From Adiantum capillus-veneris (taxonomy: Eukaryota; Streptophyta; Polypodiopsida; Polypodiales; Pteridaceae), in assembly GCA_014529385.2 (NCBI GenBank), contig CM043966.1, forward strand, positions 102,745,087 to 102,809,086: 64,000 nt of DNA, read 5' to 3'. Position numbers and translations under genes: made by a program. The notes under the pieces are model-generated. The model had not been told where the DNA came from, ran no database searches, and saw only the letters and a list, made by a program, of their open reading frames with translations. Numbering within the stretch: the first letter of the stretch is position 1; every line of letters begins with the position of its first letter. Below, one piece after another: positions 1 through 8,130 of this stretch.

Positions 1-274
1 TATGAAGACAGGCCAAAAAATACAGGTGACCGAAACTTGACCCCGATGGTACTAATGTGTAGCTCTACTCGTTGTGGTTCTATAGATATGCTGCACACTC
101 TATTCCGACACACGAAGTGGAAGAAAACTCACACCGAAGCTCGTAGGAACTTACCACACGTAGAAGCCGATAGCGCGCACTCTTGGTATCTGTGCGTAGC
201 TCTCACCGTTGCTAACACAATGGCGGTGTCGCTTCTCCAATGGCGGTCCCGTAGCTCGCGTAGCAAGGAGATAA

Positions 275-315
<41 letters not shown>

Positions 316-600
316 AGACACAGTCACGGCGCTCAAAAACTCACTTTGATTAATAAATCTCCCCTTAGGTTACAAAACTTTGGCTTATATACCTCAGCCT
401 TGGAGGTGAGAACATCTCTAATTATTTACATTAACAGGTGAAATTACTTCGGGATTACAAGCTGGAAACTCAATTGAGTCCCGTTACTTAATGAATGGCT
501 CAAATCAAAATTAATGTCGGAAAGACATTTATTACAATCAATGGTTACAAAATGATGGGTGTGAGCAAAAATGCGGGTGTGATCCTCTGCTGGCTCATCA
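1..600 (-). repeat. 3' LTR of element 1, partial (cut by window edge)
   Basis: Position 1 corresponds to 18083 of the 5' LTR. The LTR ends in CA at 600 and is directly followed by a polypurine tract. A (CT)n tract lies at about 279-306 and a TATA-like motif (minus strand, TATATAAG) at 384-391. Only two base substitutions separate the aligned LTR copies over about 590 bp. Confidence 0.95.
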
Positions 601-612
601 CTCCCCCCCTCC
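601..612 (-). promoter_or_regulatory. Terminal polypurine tract of element 1
   Basis: The minus strand reads GGAGGGGGGGAG directly upstream of the 3' LTR. This is the expected position and composition for the primer of plus-strand DNA synthesis. An identical 12-mer occurs at 6686-6697. Confidence 0.85.
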
Positions 613-649
613 GCGTTCTTGTCGTCCCTGACATGACTTTTAGGCTTGA

Positions 650-3600
650 TCAATAGAGTCCTGTCGTCTTGAGCATCTGCAAATGTGATTCGTAGCGTAG
701 GTTGCCGATGGTCAAGGTTGGGCCGAATATTTTGCTTTCGTGAGTGAAAAAGCCGGTGTAGAAAGCTTCTTCGAATGTTTGCATGTGGAAGCTAGGCAAA
801 AACATAATTCTTTGGTATAAGAGATGTAACACCTTTGGTGATGGCTGCAAAGAAAGATCATACATCATATCTGTCACTGTGTCGGCCGTCGATAGTAGAC
901 TCGAGGTCGTTGCTTTATTTGGCGCGAACACTTCAATGCATGCTAAGAGAGTCCTGCAGATTTTCTTTAGCATCTGACACGAAAGGTCAGGAGAGCCAGT
1001 AAAGAGTTTGATGGTGCCCGTTAGGGTTTTCACCATGTAGGCTTTACCTATTCTCTCTCCTTCCTTTGGTCCTGGCATCCTTGGGTAATTAAGCCAATTT
1101 GGCTTCTTTTCTGCAATCCTGCCATGCTCTTTCCAGCTTCTGACTCTTGGCACCGGGCAGAAGGTTGCATCCTCCCGAATCTCCTTTGGAGCCTCTACCA
1201 AGTAGATGAGGTAGGCTGGGTATTTGTTCAGCCAACCTTTCCTCCATCTAGGTTGAGAATCTACAATCTTCTTTGATTGTTCATCCTTTGTGATGTCGCC
1301 TTCGTAAAGAGCGACATACTGCTCTTCCTCTATTCTCTTTTTCGTCTTTATCACTTCAAATTTCATCAGAGGGAAAGGCAGGCTGGGTTGCATCCACTCT
1401 TCATGGAGCACTTTTGTGTCTAAACCTTGAAGTCTAATGGAGATGAGGAGTCTCCTTTCCCATTCCATTTCCGCCTTGGCACTTTCCTCTATTGACTTTT
1501 CTATTTGGTCCTGGAGCCTTTGTTCTTCTTCTTCAGAGATTGCTGAAGTCGAGGCCACTTCTTGAACTGGGGCTGGATCTTCAATTGTGGTTGCCTCTCC
1601 AGTTTCAGGTAACTCTATGGCTGCTCCCCCTGCTTCTTCTTGTGGTGGCTCTGTTTCTCTTCTTTGTTGCTCTTGGAGGTCTTGGAGCTGTTTGCGGAGG
1701 GCCTCATTTTCTGTCCTTAGTGTTTGGTTTTCTGATGTGAGCCTCTCCTCTGCAGCCAATGATCCCTCCGCCATGTGCAATCTTTGTACTTGCTCTAACC
1801 TCAGCTCTCTTTGCAAACTTCTGACCTGCTCTTCCAGAGCTGGTACGAGGGCTCCCTCTTGTTCTGTTCCTGCCCTGCTAGCTCTAGGGGTGGTTCTGAG
1901 TCTCATGATTGTCCTTTCTTGAAGTTCGACTCTTTCCCTTAGCTCAATGAGCTCATCCTTGGCTGCCTCCAGCTCATCTTCTATTCGCTCCTTTGCTTCC
2001 TGTGAGCTTGTTACCTCTCTTGAAGCTTCGGCTAGTTGGAGTATCAAGCCGTCTCTCTCGTTTTCTACGTCGTAGAGTGATGCTTTATGACTTTCAGATT
2101 CAGTCATAGCATTCTCTAACTTCTTCTGCAACTCTGCTTCCTTTTGTTTTGCTGTCTCAAGTGCTACTTCCTTTGCTCTGGATCTTTCTTTAATCTTGCT
2201 GAGCAGTTCATGCACCATGTGCATGTCTTTTTCATCTTCATCTGTCAACTTGACAGCTCTTTGTGCCACCACCTCCAATGGCTTCGGCTCGACCATTTTT
2301 TCTTCACTTTCCATTGTACCCTTTGTCTTTTCTTTCGTCCCTTTCCGATCATCTTGTTTCCGTAGGGATATCCCATAAACTGCCTCCAGGGCCTCTTCTT
2401 CACTGTATCCGATCGCTACCAGATCCTCATAATCATCTTTCTTTTGCTGAACTGGATCTATCTCCTTTTCCTTGGTCCCGGCCTCCGGCTTTTCCATAAT
2501 TTCTGTTTCTATTTCTATTGTGGTTTCCTCCACAATAATTTCCATCTTCTTCGGGCTTGGTACAACAGTAAAAGAGGGCTGATTTTCCTCAGTCATCTTG
2601 GCTTTCCCTTTGTTTGCTTGCCCGTCTTTCTCTTGAGGTTCAGTAGACTCATCTACTTTCTTCTTCCCCTTGTCGTCCTTTTTCAGCTCAGCTTTTAAAA
2701 GCTGTACTTCCTCTTCAGTATAAGGCTCGACAGGTTGCTGCTCAATTATGGCCTCCGACTCCTCATAAGCTCTTATATATTGATCATATTGATCAACATG
2801 TGGCCTGGCTAAGCTGGTTCCGACTTTACTGGAGTCCGGCACCCACATTTCTTCAAAGTCCCCCTTTAGAGCTCTTTCCGCTCTAAACTGCTCCACCAGC
2901 CTTTCCATTCTTGCGGCCTTTTGACTTTTGGTTTGCTTGGGATCGGCCTTCTTCTTCACTTTCTTCTTGAGCGGCTCGTCCACGGCCTCCTCAGGTTCTG
3001 AAACTATTTCTAGTTTTCGGCGTGCTCTTGTGGACGCCCTCTTGGATACTTCTTGCTGTTCTTCCTCCTCATCGGCTTCTCTAAGCCACTCATTCTGGGA
3101 GGGAATCTGTGGCCCTTGAACCCTAGCTCCAATAGCTTCATAAGCTATTCTTGTTAGGATTTCTCCTCCTCCTATGTACTTTGGCTTCTGGTTGTGCATG
3201 GCGATTGCTTGCTCGTGGATGTATTGAGCATAGTTCACCTCTTTTGGCATGTTGCTCTTCAGTGCCCATGTGATGGTTGTCGCAATGGCATGGGGTGGTG
3301 TAGTATACTTCTGCGGTCTTTTACTGCACACATGGAAAAACTGGTTGTATAACCGGCAAAGGGTTGCCGCTCGTTGATCTACCATATCTGCGTAGGTTGT
3401 ATTTTGTTTCTTTGATCCATAGACCTCTATGGCCTCCCTTCTTTCTCTGACAGAACTCCCTTTGTTGTGCAGCTTCAATGCATCTGCAATGAGCTGTGGA
3501 GTGATCTGTACTTCAACTGTTTCTCCATCCATGGCTGTCAACGTGGCTTTCCCATCCTTCTGAATGGATGTTGCCAACTCATACACTCTTCTTGTGTCTA

Positions 3601-3907
3601 CACCTGATGGTCTCGAGGTGAAGAACCTGTGTAAGTCAGCCTTTTCCAGGTATCTGCTGATGTTCTCTGATCTGCTATAATCCACTAATTCTCGTGGGAT
3701 CATAGGCACATCGACCGATTGCCCTTGAGGATCTCTGAAAGTCCCCTGGTAGATCTTTATTCCCTCTTTTTCTAGTACTGCTTCCTCCACCCAAGTCTTG
3801 GTTGGCTTGAGGGTTTCTGTTGGAATATCAAAAGGTTCTGCCTCTGCAAGAGCATCCTTGATGGTTGGTCTTTTTCTCTTAGTTGCCGATGACTTAGCGG
3901 AATCCAT
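650..3907 (-). CDS. 1085-codon accessory ORF between pol and 3' LTR, coiled-coil protein of unknown function
   Basis: An intact ORF on the coding strand of element 1. Residues about 50-270 form a compact domain with no family I can name securely; it resembles domains annotated in databases only as plant transposon proteins. A diverged relative of residues about 103-202 occurs at 63128-63455, so the domain is mobile. Residues about 270-560 are charged and low complexity, including lysine-rich basic runs that could be nuclear localisation signals. Residues about 565-760 are strongly coiled-coil with heptad leucines. Residues about 810-1085 form a second globular region. I see no signal peptide and no convincing membrane segment, so the env-like label often given to ORFs here is not supported. 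Residues 491-512 resemble part of a UBA domain and 790-808 a ubiquitin-interacting motif; both are weak. It sits 168 bp downstream of a palindrome array, as gag does. Confidence 0.8.
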   Translation of the reverse strand: MDSAKSSATKRKRPTIKDALAEAEPFDIPTETLKPTKTWVEEAVLEKEGIKIYQGTFRDPQGQSVDVPMIPRELVDYSRSENISRYLEKADLHRFFTSRPSGVDTRRVYELATSIQKDGKATLTAMDGETVEVQITPQLIADALKLHNKGSSVRERREAIEVYGSKKQNTTYADMVDQRAATLCRLYNQFFHVCSKRPQKYTTPPHAIATTITWALKSNMPKEVNYAQYIHEQAIAMHNQKPKYIGGGEILTRIAYEAIGARVQGPQIPSQNEWLREADEEEEQQEVSKRASTRARRKLEIVSEPEEAVDEPLKKKVKKKADPKQTKSQKAARMERLVEQFRAERALKGDFEEMWVPDSSKVGTSLARPHVDQYDQYIRAYEESEAIIEQQPVEPYTEEEVQLLKAELKKDDKGKKKVDESTEPQEKDGQANKGKAKMTEENQPSFTVVPSPKKMEIIVEETTIEIETEIMEKPEAGTKEKEIDPVQQKKDDYEDLVAIGYSEEEALEAVYGISLRKQDDRKGTKEKTKGTMESEEKMVEPKPLEVVAQRAVKLTDEDEKDMHMVHELLSKIKERSRAKEVALETAKQKEAELQKKLENAMTESESHKASLYDVENERDGLILQLAEASREVTSSQEAKERIEDELEAAKDELIELRERVELQERTIMRLRTTPRASRAGTEQEGALVPALEEQVRSLQRELRLEQVQRLHMAEGSLAAEERLTSENQTLRTENEALRKQLQDLQEQQRRETEPPQEEAGGAAIELPETGEATTIEDPAPVQEVASTSAISEEEEQRLQDQIEKSIEESAKAEMEWERRLLISIRLQGLDTKVLHEEWMQPSLPFPLMKFEVIKTKKRIEEEQYVALYEGDITKDEQSKKIVDSQPRWRKGWLNKYPAYLIYLVEAPKEIREDATFCPVPRVRSWKEHGRIAEKKPNWLNYPRMPGPKEGERIGKAYMVKTLTGTIKLFTGSPDLSCQMLKKICRTLLACIEVFAPNKATTSSLLSTADTVTDMMYDLSLQPSPKVLHLLYQRIMFLPSFHMQTFEEAFYTGFFTHESKIFGPTLTIGNLRYESHLQMLKTTGLY

Positions 3908-4073
3908 GGATCCTGTAACTCCAATTACAGAAGTTAGCGTCTTTTTAGTACTGAAAGCCGAAATGAAGCTTTTAACTATTCAAATGACTTGAAAATTGAA
4001 ACATGAGCTATTCAGGGCCTAAGGATGCAATGTAGGTGAAAAAATATGCAAACTGGGCTCAAAAACATGCTTG

Positions 4074-5083
4074 AGACATCATACGCGTATGATGTCTTTT
4101 GTGTCAGAATGACTTCATATTGGTTGTGCTTGTAGCTGATAGTGTATACATGAGTATCATATGCTTGGATTTGAGTTTGGATCCCATTTGGTCAAGTTTT
4201 GGCCAGTTTACTCCAGTTCAGGCTCTTGGCAAAATTTTGAAAGGGAAATGGATTTTATGATCCAAATTGGATAAAACTTGGTGGATTACTTTCAAATGGC
4301 ATGTAGAACACTTCTGTTTGGTGGTTGAAGCCCTGAGGTGCCAAAATCACATAGTGAGACATCATACGCGTATGATGTCTTTTGTGCATTTTTGGACCAA
4401 TTTTCTCTATAAGCTTGGATTTGGCTTTAGATAGGCTTATTCAGTGGATTTATGAAGTTTGGATAGATTTTGGGCTAAAAATGGCTCTGGAGACATCATA
4501 CGCGTATGATGTCTTTTTCATCAATTTTTCATGGGATTGGTTCTGTGGACTCTCCATGTGCTAGTGAAGGACTGTTTATACTCAAATCTTGGTTTGGACT
4601 TGAATATGTTGGATTTGGGACAAAAATAGGCTTTGTATGAAGGATTTTCTCTTAATTGGGCTAATGGGGTGATCCACTTGACCAAATGGTTCCAAACTTC
4701 ATATGTAGCATGTATTAGATATATATAATGGATGTATGATGACAAATGAGCATTTTTGGCTCTGTAAGTGCAAATAGACATCATACGCGTATGATGTCTT
4801 TTGTGTCAAAATGGTGCTTTTTGGTTCCAGATAGCTTGTAGATGTGTTAATCAACAATCCTACAAAGTTTCAATGAGTTTGGAGTTATTTTGACAAAATT
4901 AGGACCAAAAATCAATTTTATGGCCTACTTTGCGTCTTTTTGGTTTTCCTTGGGTTTTCTAACTCCAATTCTCATGATACTTGGTTCATAGGATGTGATT
5001 AACATGTGGAATGAGGCTATGCACTCAAATGTTGAAATGGATGTGAAAATCATGCTGTGAGACATCATACGCGTATGATGTCT
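4074..5083. repeat. 3' palindrome array: five copies of a 24-bp perfect palindrome
   Basis: Copies at 4074-4097, 4357-4380, 4491-4514, 4776-4799 and 5060-5083. All are identical: half-site AGACATCATACG joined to its reverse complement, with ACGCGT at the centre. Start-to-start spacing is 283, 134, 285 and 284 bp. Intervening sequence contains diverged repeated phrases (for example GCTTGGATTTG at two places), suggesting a degenerate tandem array in which only the palindromes stayed intact. The array lies in noncoding DNA just upstream of the 1085-codon ORF. Confidence 0.95.
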
Positions 5084-6685
5084 TTTCTTGAAATGTTGGT
5101 CTTTTTGTGCAAAGAATGCTTTGTGCTAGTGCCCTAAGCCCTGCTAACTAGTTTTCAACTTAAAAAGTCATCAGTTTAGCTAAAAAGCCCCCTTATAGGC
5201 ATTTCAGTCTCCGAAGTCGTCTTTTTGCCTTGGAGTTGAATTTCTTCAACTTTTCTTCATGAGAGTTGCATTTCCAGCTCATTGGATATGTTGTGAAGCC
5301 ATCCAGTTGGTTGGACTTGACTTTGGCTCCCCGTTCTCCATCTTTATCCATTTGGTTGCTCGAAAGCGTCTTTTTCACCATCGGTAAGTGAATCAGCTTT
5401 CTTTTGGGTTTTGCTTGCAAACATAAGTCATCCATGTATAGTTGAAACTGCTCGTGAAGTTTCATGTCATTTGGTCGTCAATTTTAGCCGTTATGCCAAA
5501 ATGACGCTTTGTGTGTCCGCAGCCGAATCGGTTGTTCCGACCTACTTTTGGTGATCCAAACCCGGAGATACTCCATGGTTGCATTTCCCTCGATGTTGTT
5601 AAGCTTCCTGAGAAGTTTTGTGTCGTTCCGACAACTTTTTTCTGTTTGCCTCTTGCAGGCTCTGTTGACCTAGGGTTTCCAGTCGTTCTTTCTCGAGCTT
5701 TGAGTGCTAGAAACTCATCTCCTATACTAGGGTAACCCACCTCTAAGTTCTTGCAAGGTTTGGTTAGGCGGTTGTGCCCCTACCTAGCGTTCTTCCCCAT
5801 TCCCCGTCTGCTCTTGTTTCTTGGTTTTGGTGAGTTTTCGCGACAAAAGTTAACGATAAGCATCAAAAGCTTATGGCAACGAGTCTACCTCTCATGTCTG
5901 GTGTCCTCTGAGCTCTCGTAGCAGTCGTAGAAGGCGGTAGAAGGTCGGATGCTCCTGTGTGCTCTTTGCTCTCTCCAAGAAGGTAATAGTGGAAATGAGC
6001 TTGATAGTGAAGTGAAAAATACTTAACTTCGGGCTTCCCGGATCACTTGTTACCAAATTTGACATGTGCTCCTATCTCGTCGTGAAATGCACTTTAGGAT
6101 TTGAAATTTCTCAATTTGGACTCCGTTTGACCTGTTTCTGAGAAATTTGTCCACTTTGCCAAAATTCTGTCATTTCGGGCTTTCCGCAACTTTTTCAGAA
6201 TTGTACCCCATTTTTACCATGGGTTGCCCTTGTCATTAGGATCATCACCGTCTATTCTTTTCTTTTTTCCGATCTCATTTCACCTGCTTTTTTATTTTTC
6301 TTTTATTTTTATTAAGAAAATCATAAAAAATAAAGGAAAATAGCAAATTGAAGCCAAAAAATTTCCAAACATACACGATAAATAGCTGGTAACCCTGTGT
6401 ATATGAATATACACTTCTTTGTGATTTTTGGACTTGGATTACCACTTTTTTCCACTTTTTAGCTCCAAAAACACTCTTATTTAGTGATATTTACACATCT
6501 AGAGACCCAAATTCATCATTTGATCTCTTCTTGTTGCAAAACAAGGTATATAAGGGCATAAATATTATCAATATCCGCAATCAAACATAAAAAATTGCAA
6601 AATCATGTAAGACACTGCCCTTGTAATATAATTTTTGTTTTTCTTTGTTTTTCCCGCTTGTAGCTGCTTTGTAGCTCCTGTATAC
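5084..6685. other. Noncoding spacer of element 1 with TATA-like motif
   Basis: No convincing gene. Two minus-strand ORFs of about 90 codons (5193-5465, 5462-5740) abut each other but match no family I know. At 5192-5198 the minus strand reads TATAAGG, about 110 bp upstream of the first palindrome of the 3' array in the sense direction, so it could serve as an internal promoter. The part at 6240-6560 is strongly AT-rich. Confidence 0.4.
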
Positions 6686-6697
6686 CTCCCCCCCTCC
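6686..6697 (-). promoter_or_regulatory. Internal polypurine tract of element 1
   Basis: The 12-mer is identical to the terminal tract at 601-612 (minus strand GGAGGGGGGGAG). It lies just past the stop codon of the second-protease ORF in the sense direction. A second initiation site for plus-strand synthesis is known in some retroelements (central polypurine tract of lentiviruses and Ty1); function here is inferred. Confidence 0.6.
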
Positions 6698-6719
6698 TAG
6701 TCTGAGTCCTCCCGGACGA

Positions 6720-8111
6720 CTATGAAGTGTCTGTGGGTGAAGCATTGTAGTTGTTTTGGTCATAAGTTCCCAATGCAATTGTAGAGCGATGATACAACAG
6801 TCTTTCCAATAAAGCTGCTCTTTGTTTGATTGAAGGATTGGTGGTCGGGTTTTGGGTTGGTTTTGGCACTTCGGTAGTAGAATCAGTAGATGGATTCTTC
6901 ATTACCTTGTTGTCTTTTTTCACAATCCAAATCTGCTTCCGCTTTGCTTGTGCTTGCCACAAACTCTTTGCGACCCAAACCTGCTTTGTTCTGTGTGTTG
7001 ATTTCCTCGCCTTGAAATACCTAGGAGTTTCCGTTGATTGTATTGAAGGGAGTTCCTTTTTACAAATCTTTGGGATCCAAATTTGCTTGCTATAGCTTTG
7101 TGCCGTCATGAACTTCTTTGGAATCCAGATCTGTTTCACTGTCCTTGATTGTCGGGGATCACTCTGTTGTCTGGTATTGAAGACTCTGTTTGTGTTTTCT
7201 GGCACCACCTTTTTTGGTCTCCATACCAACTTTGACTCCGTTTTTTTCCAAGGTTGAGCTGTTATATTATTGCTTGTCTTCCTTATCCACTGTTGAGAAT
7301 TCCTCGTCGAAGAGTAATCCGGTTGTATAGAAACTTTTGGTTGCCATTGCTTCTTCTTTTCCTCTGTTTGTTGTTTGCCCTTGTCCGTGGATTCTTCCTT
7401 TGGAGTTGGCTCTGCTCCTTTGGTGAACTTAACTGATTGACTTTCACCTTCGTATTTGATAAGCACTGATTTAGAACTCCAGTCAATCATTGCATTGTAT
7501 TGCTTCTGCCATGGTTGTCCTAGCAATAATGGATGTTGTGTAGCTTGGTCTTCAACCACGTAAAACATATGAGGATACACATATTGGTTAATCTGTATAT
7601 GTAAAACTGTGCATCCGACAGTTTTGATTGAATTCTCAGAGTAACTTTTTAACTCTTGCTTGGCAGTTTGTAGTTTAGTGTCATTTGTCAATTGTCTATA
7701 CAAACTGAGTGAAAGTAGGTTAGCTTGAGCTCCTGAATCCACTAGTGCTCTGGCTTTGATTTGGTTGGTTCCTACTTTGCATTCAATGATGGGTTCTTCT
7801 TTGTCATTCCCCATTTCTGTTATACTAACTGCGTTTATTCGTATTGCTCCTTCATTGCGCTGTTTCTGACGCAGTAGTCTTCTTTTCTCCATTCTTTCCT
7901 TCGCCTCGGCTTGCGCTTCCTCCTCAATCTTTTTCTTTTTCTGGACACGCAACTTTTCTTGATGTATTTTGAGAAGCATGTCTTGGGTTAGCGGCAAAAG
8001 ATACTTTTTCACTCTGCATCCACTAATCCAATTGGGCATTTCCTCTCCGTCTAATGTAGCAAGCTTGACGGCTCCACTTGGTGATAGATCTTTAATCACC
8101 AGAGGTCCCAT
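6720..8111 (-). CDS. Integrase C-terminal tail fused to a second retropepsin-like domain and a tryptophan-motif repeat region
   Basis: Residues 1-40 continue the integrase C-terminus (glycine-proline start, then a short beta-rich stretch ending in a conserved WISGCRVKKY-type segment). Residues 50-85 are a charged helix. Residues about 105-215 look like a retropepsin: catalytic DSGA at 125-128 and LLLGQPW at 195-201, where a flap-side ILGRP-type motif is expected. Residues 250-400 hold seven copies of a motif of the form (K/Q)Q-x-W-x-x-K, at about 253, 272, 294, 326, 342, 376 and 392. The reading frame is shifted by one base relative to the upstream integrase ORF, which stops at 8131, within an A-rich stretch. 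This could be a small mutation or a recoding site. The canonical protease lies upstream of RT in the 10856-13891 ORF, so this is an additional domain. Confidence 0.8.
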   Translation of the reverse strand: MGPLVIKDLSPSGAVKLATLDGEEMPNWISGCRVKKYLLPLTQDMLLKIHQEKLRVQKKKKIEEEAQAEAKERMEKRRLLRQKQRNEGAIRINAVSITEMGNDKEEPIIECKVGTNQIKARALVDSGAQANLLSLSLYRQLTNDTKLQTAKQELKSYSENSIKTVGCTVLHIQINQYVYPHMFYVVEDQATQHPLLLGQPWQKQYNAMIDWSSKSVLIKYEGESQSVKFTKGAEPTPKEESTDKGKQQTEEKKKQWQPKVSIQPDYSSTRNSQQWIRKTSNNITAQPWKKTESKLVWRPKKVVPENTNRVFNTRQQSDPRQSRTVKQIWIPKKFMTAQSYSKQIWIPKICKKELPSIQSTETPRYFKARKSTHRTKQVWVAKSLWQAQAKRKQIWIVKKDNKVMKNPSTDSTTEVPKPTQNPTTNPSIKQRAALLERLLYHRSTIALGTYDQNNYNASPTDTS

Positions 8112-8130
8112 CCCTCGCTTTTTAAGCTTT

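Noticed and set aside
1492-3119. Plus-strand ORFs rich in Leu, Phe and Ser opposite the 1085-codon ORF
   Set aside because: They are antisense shadows of a charged coiled-coil coding sequence.
650-3907. Envelope gene
   Set aside because: Location fits, but there is no signal peptide, no transmembrane segment and no cleavage site that I can see.
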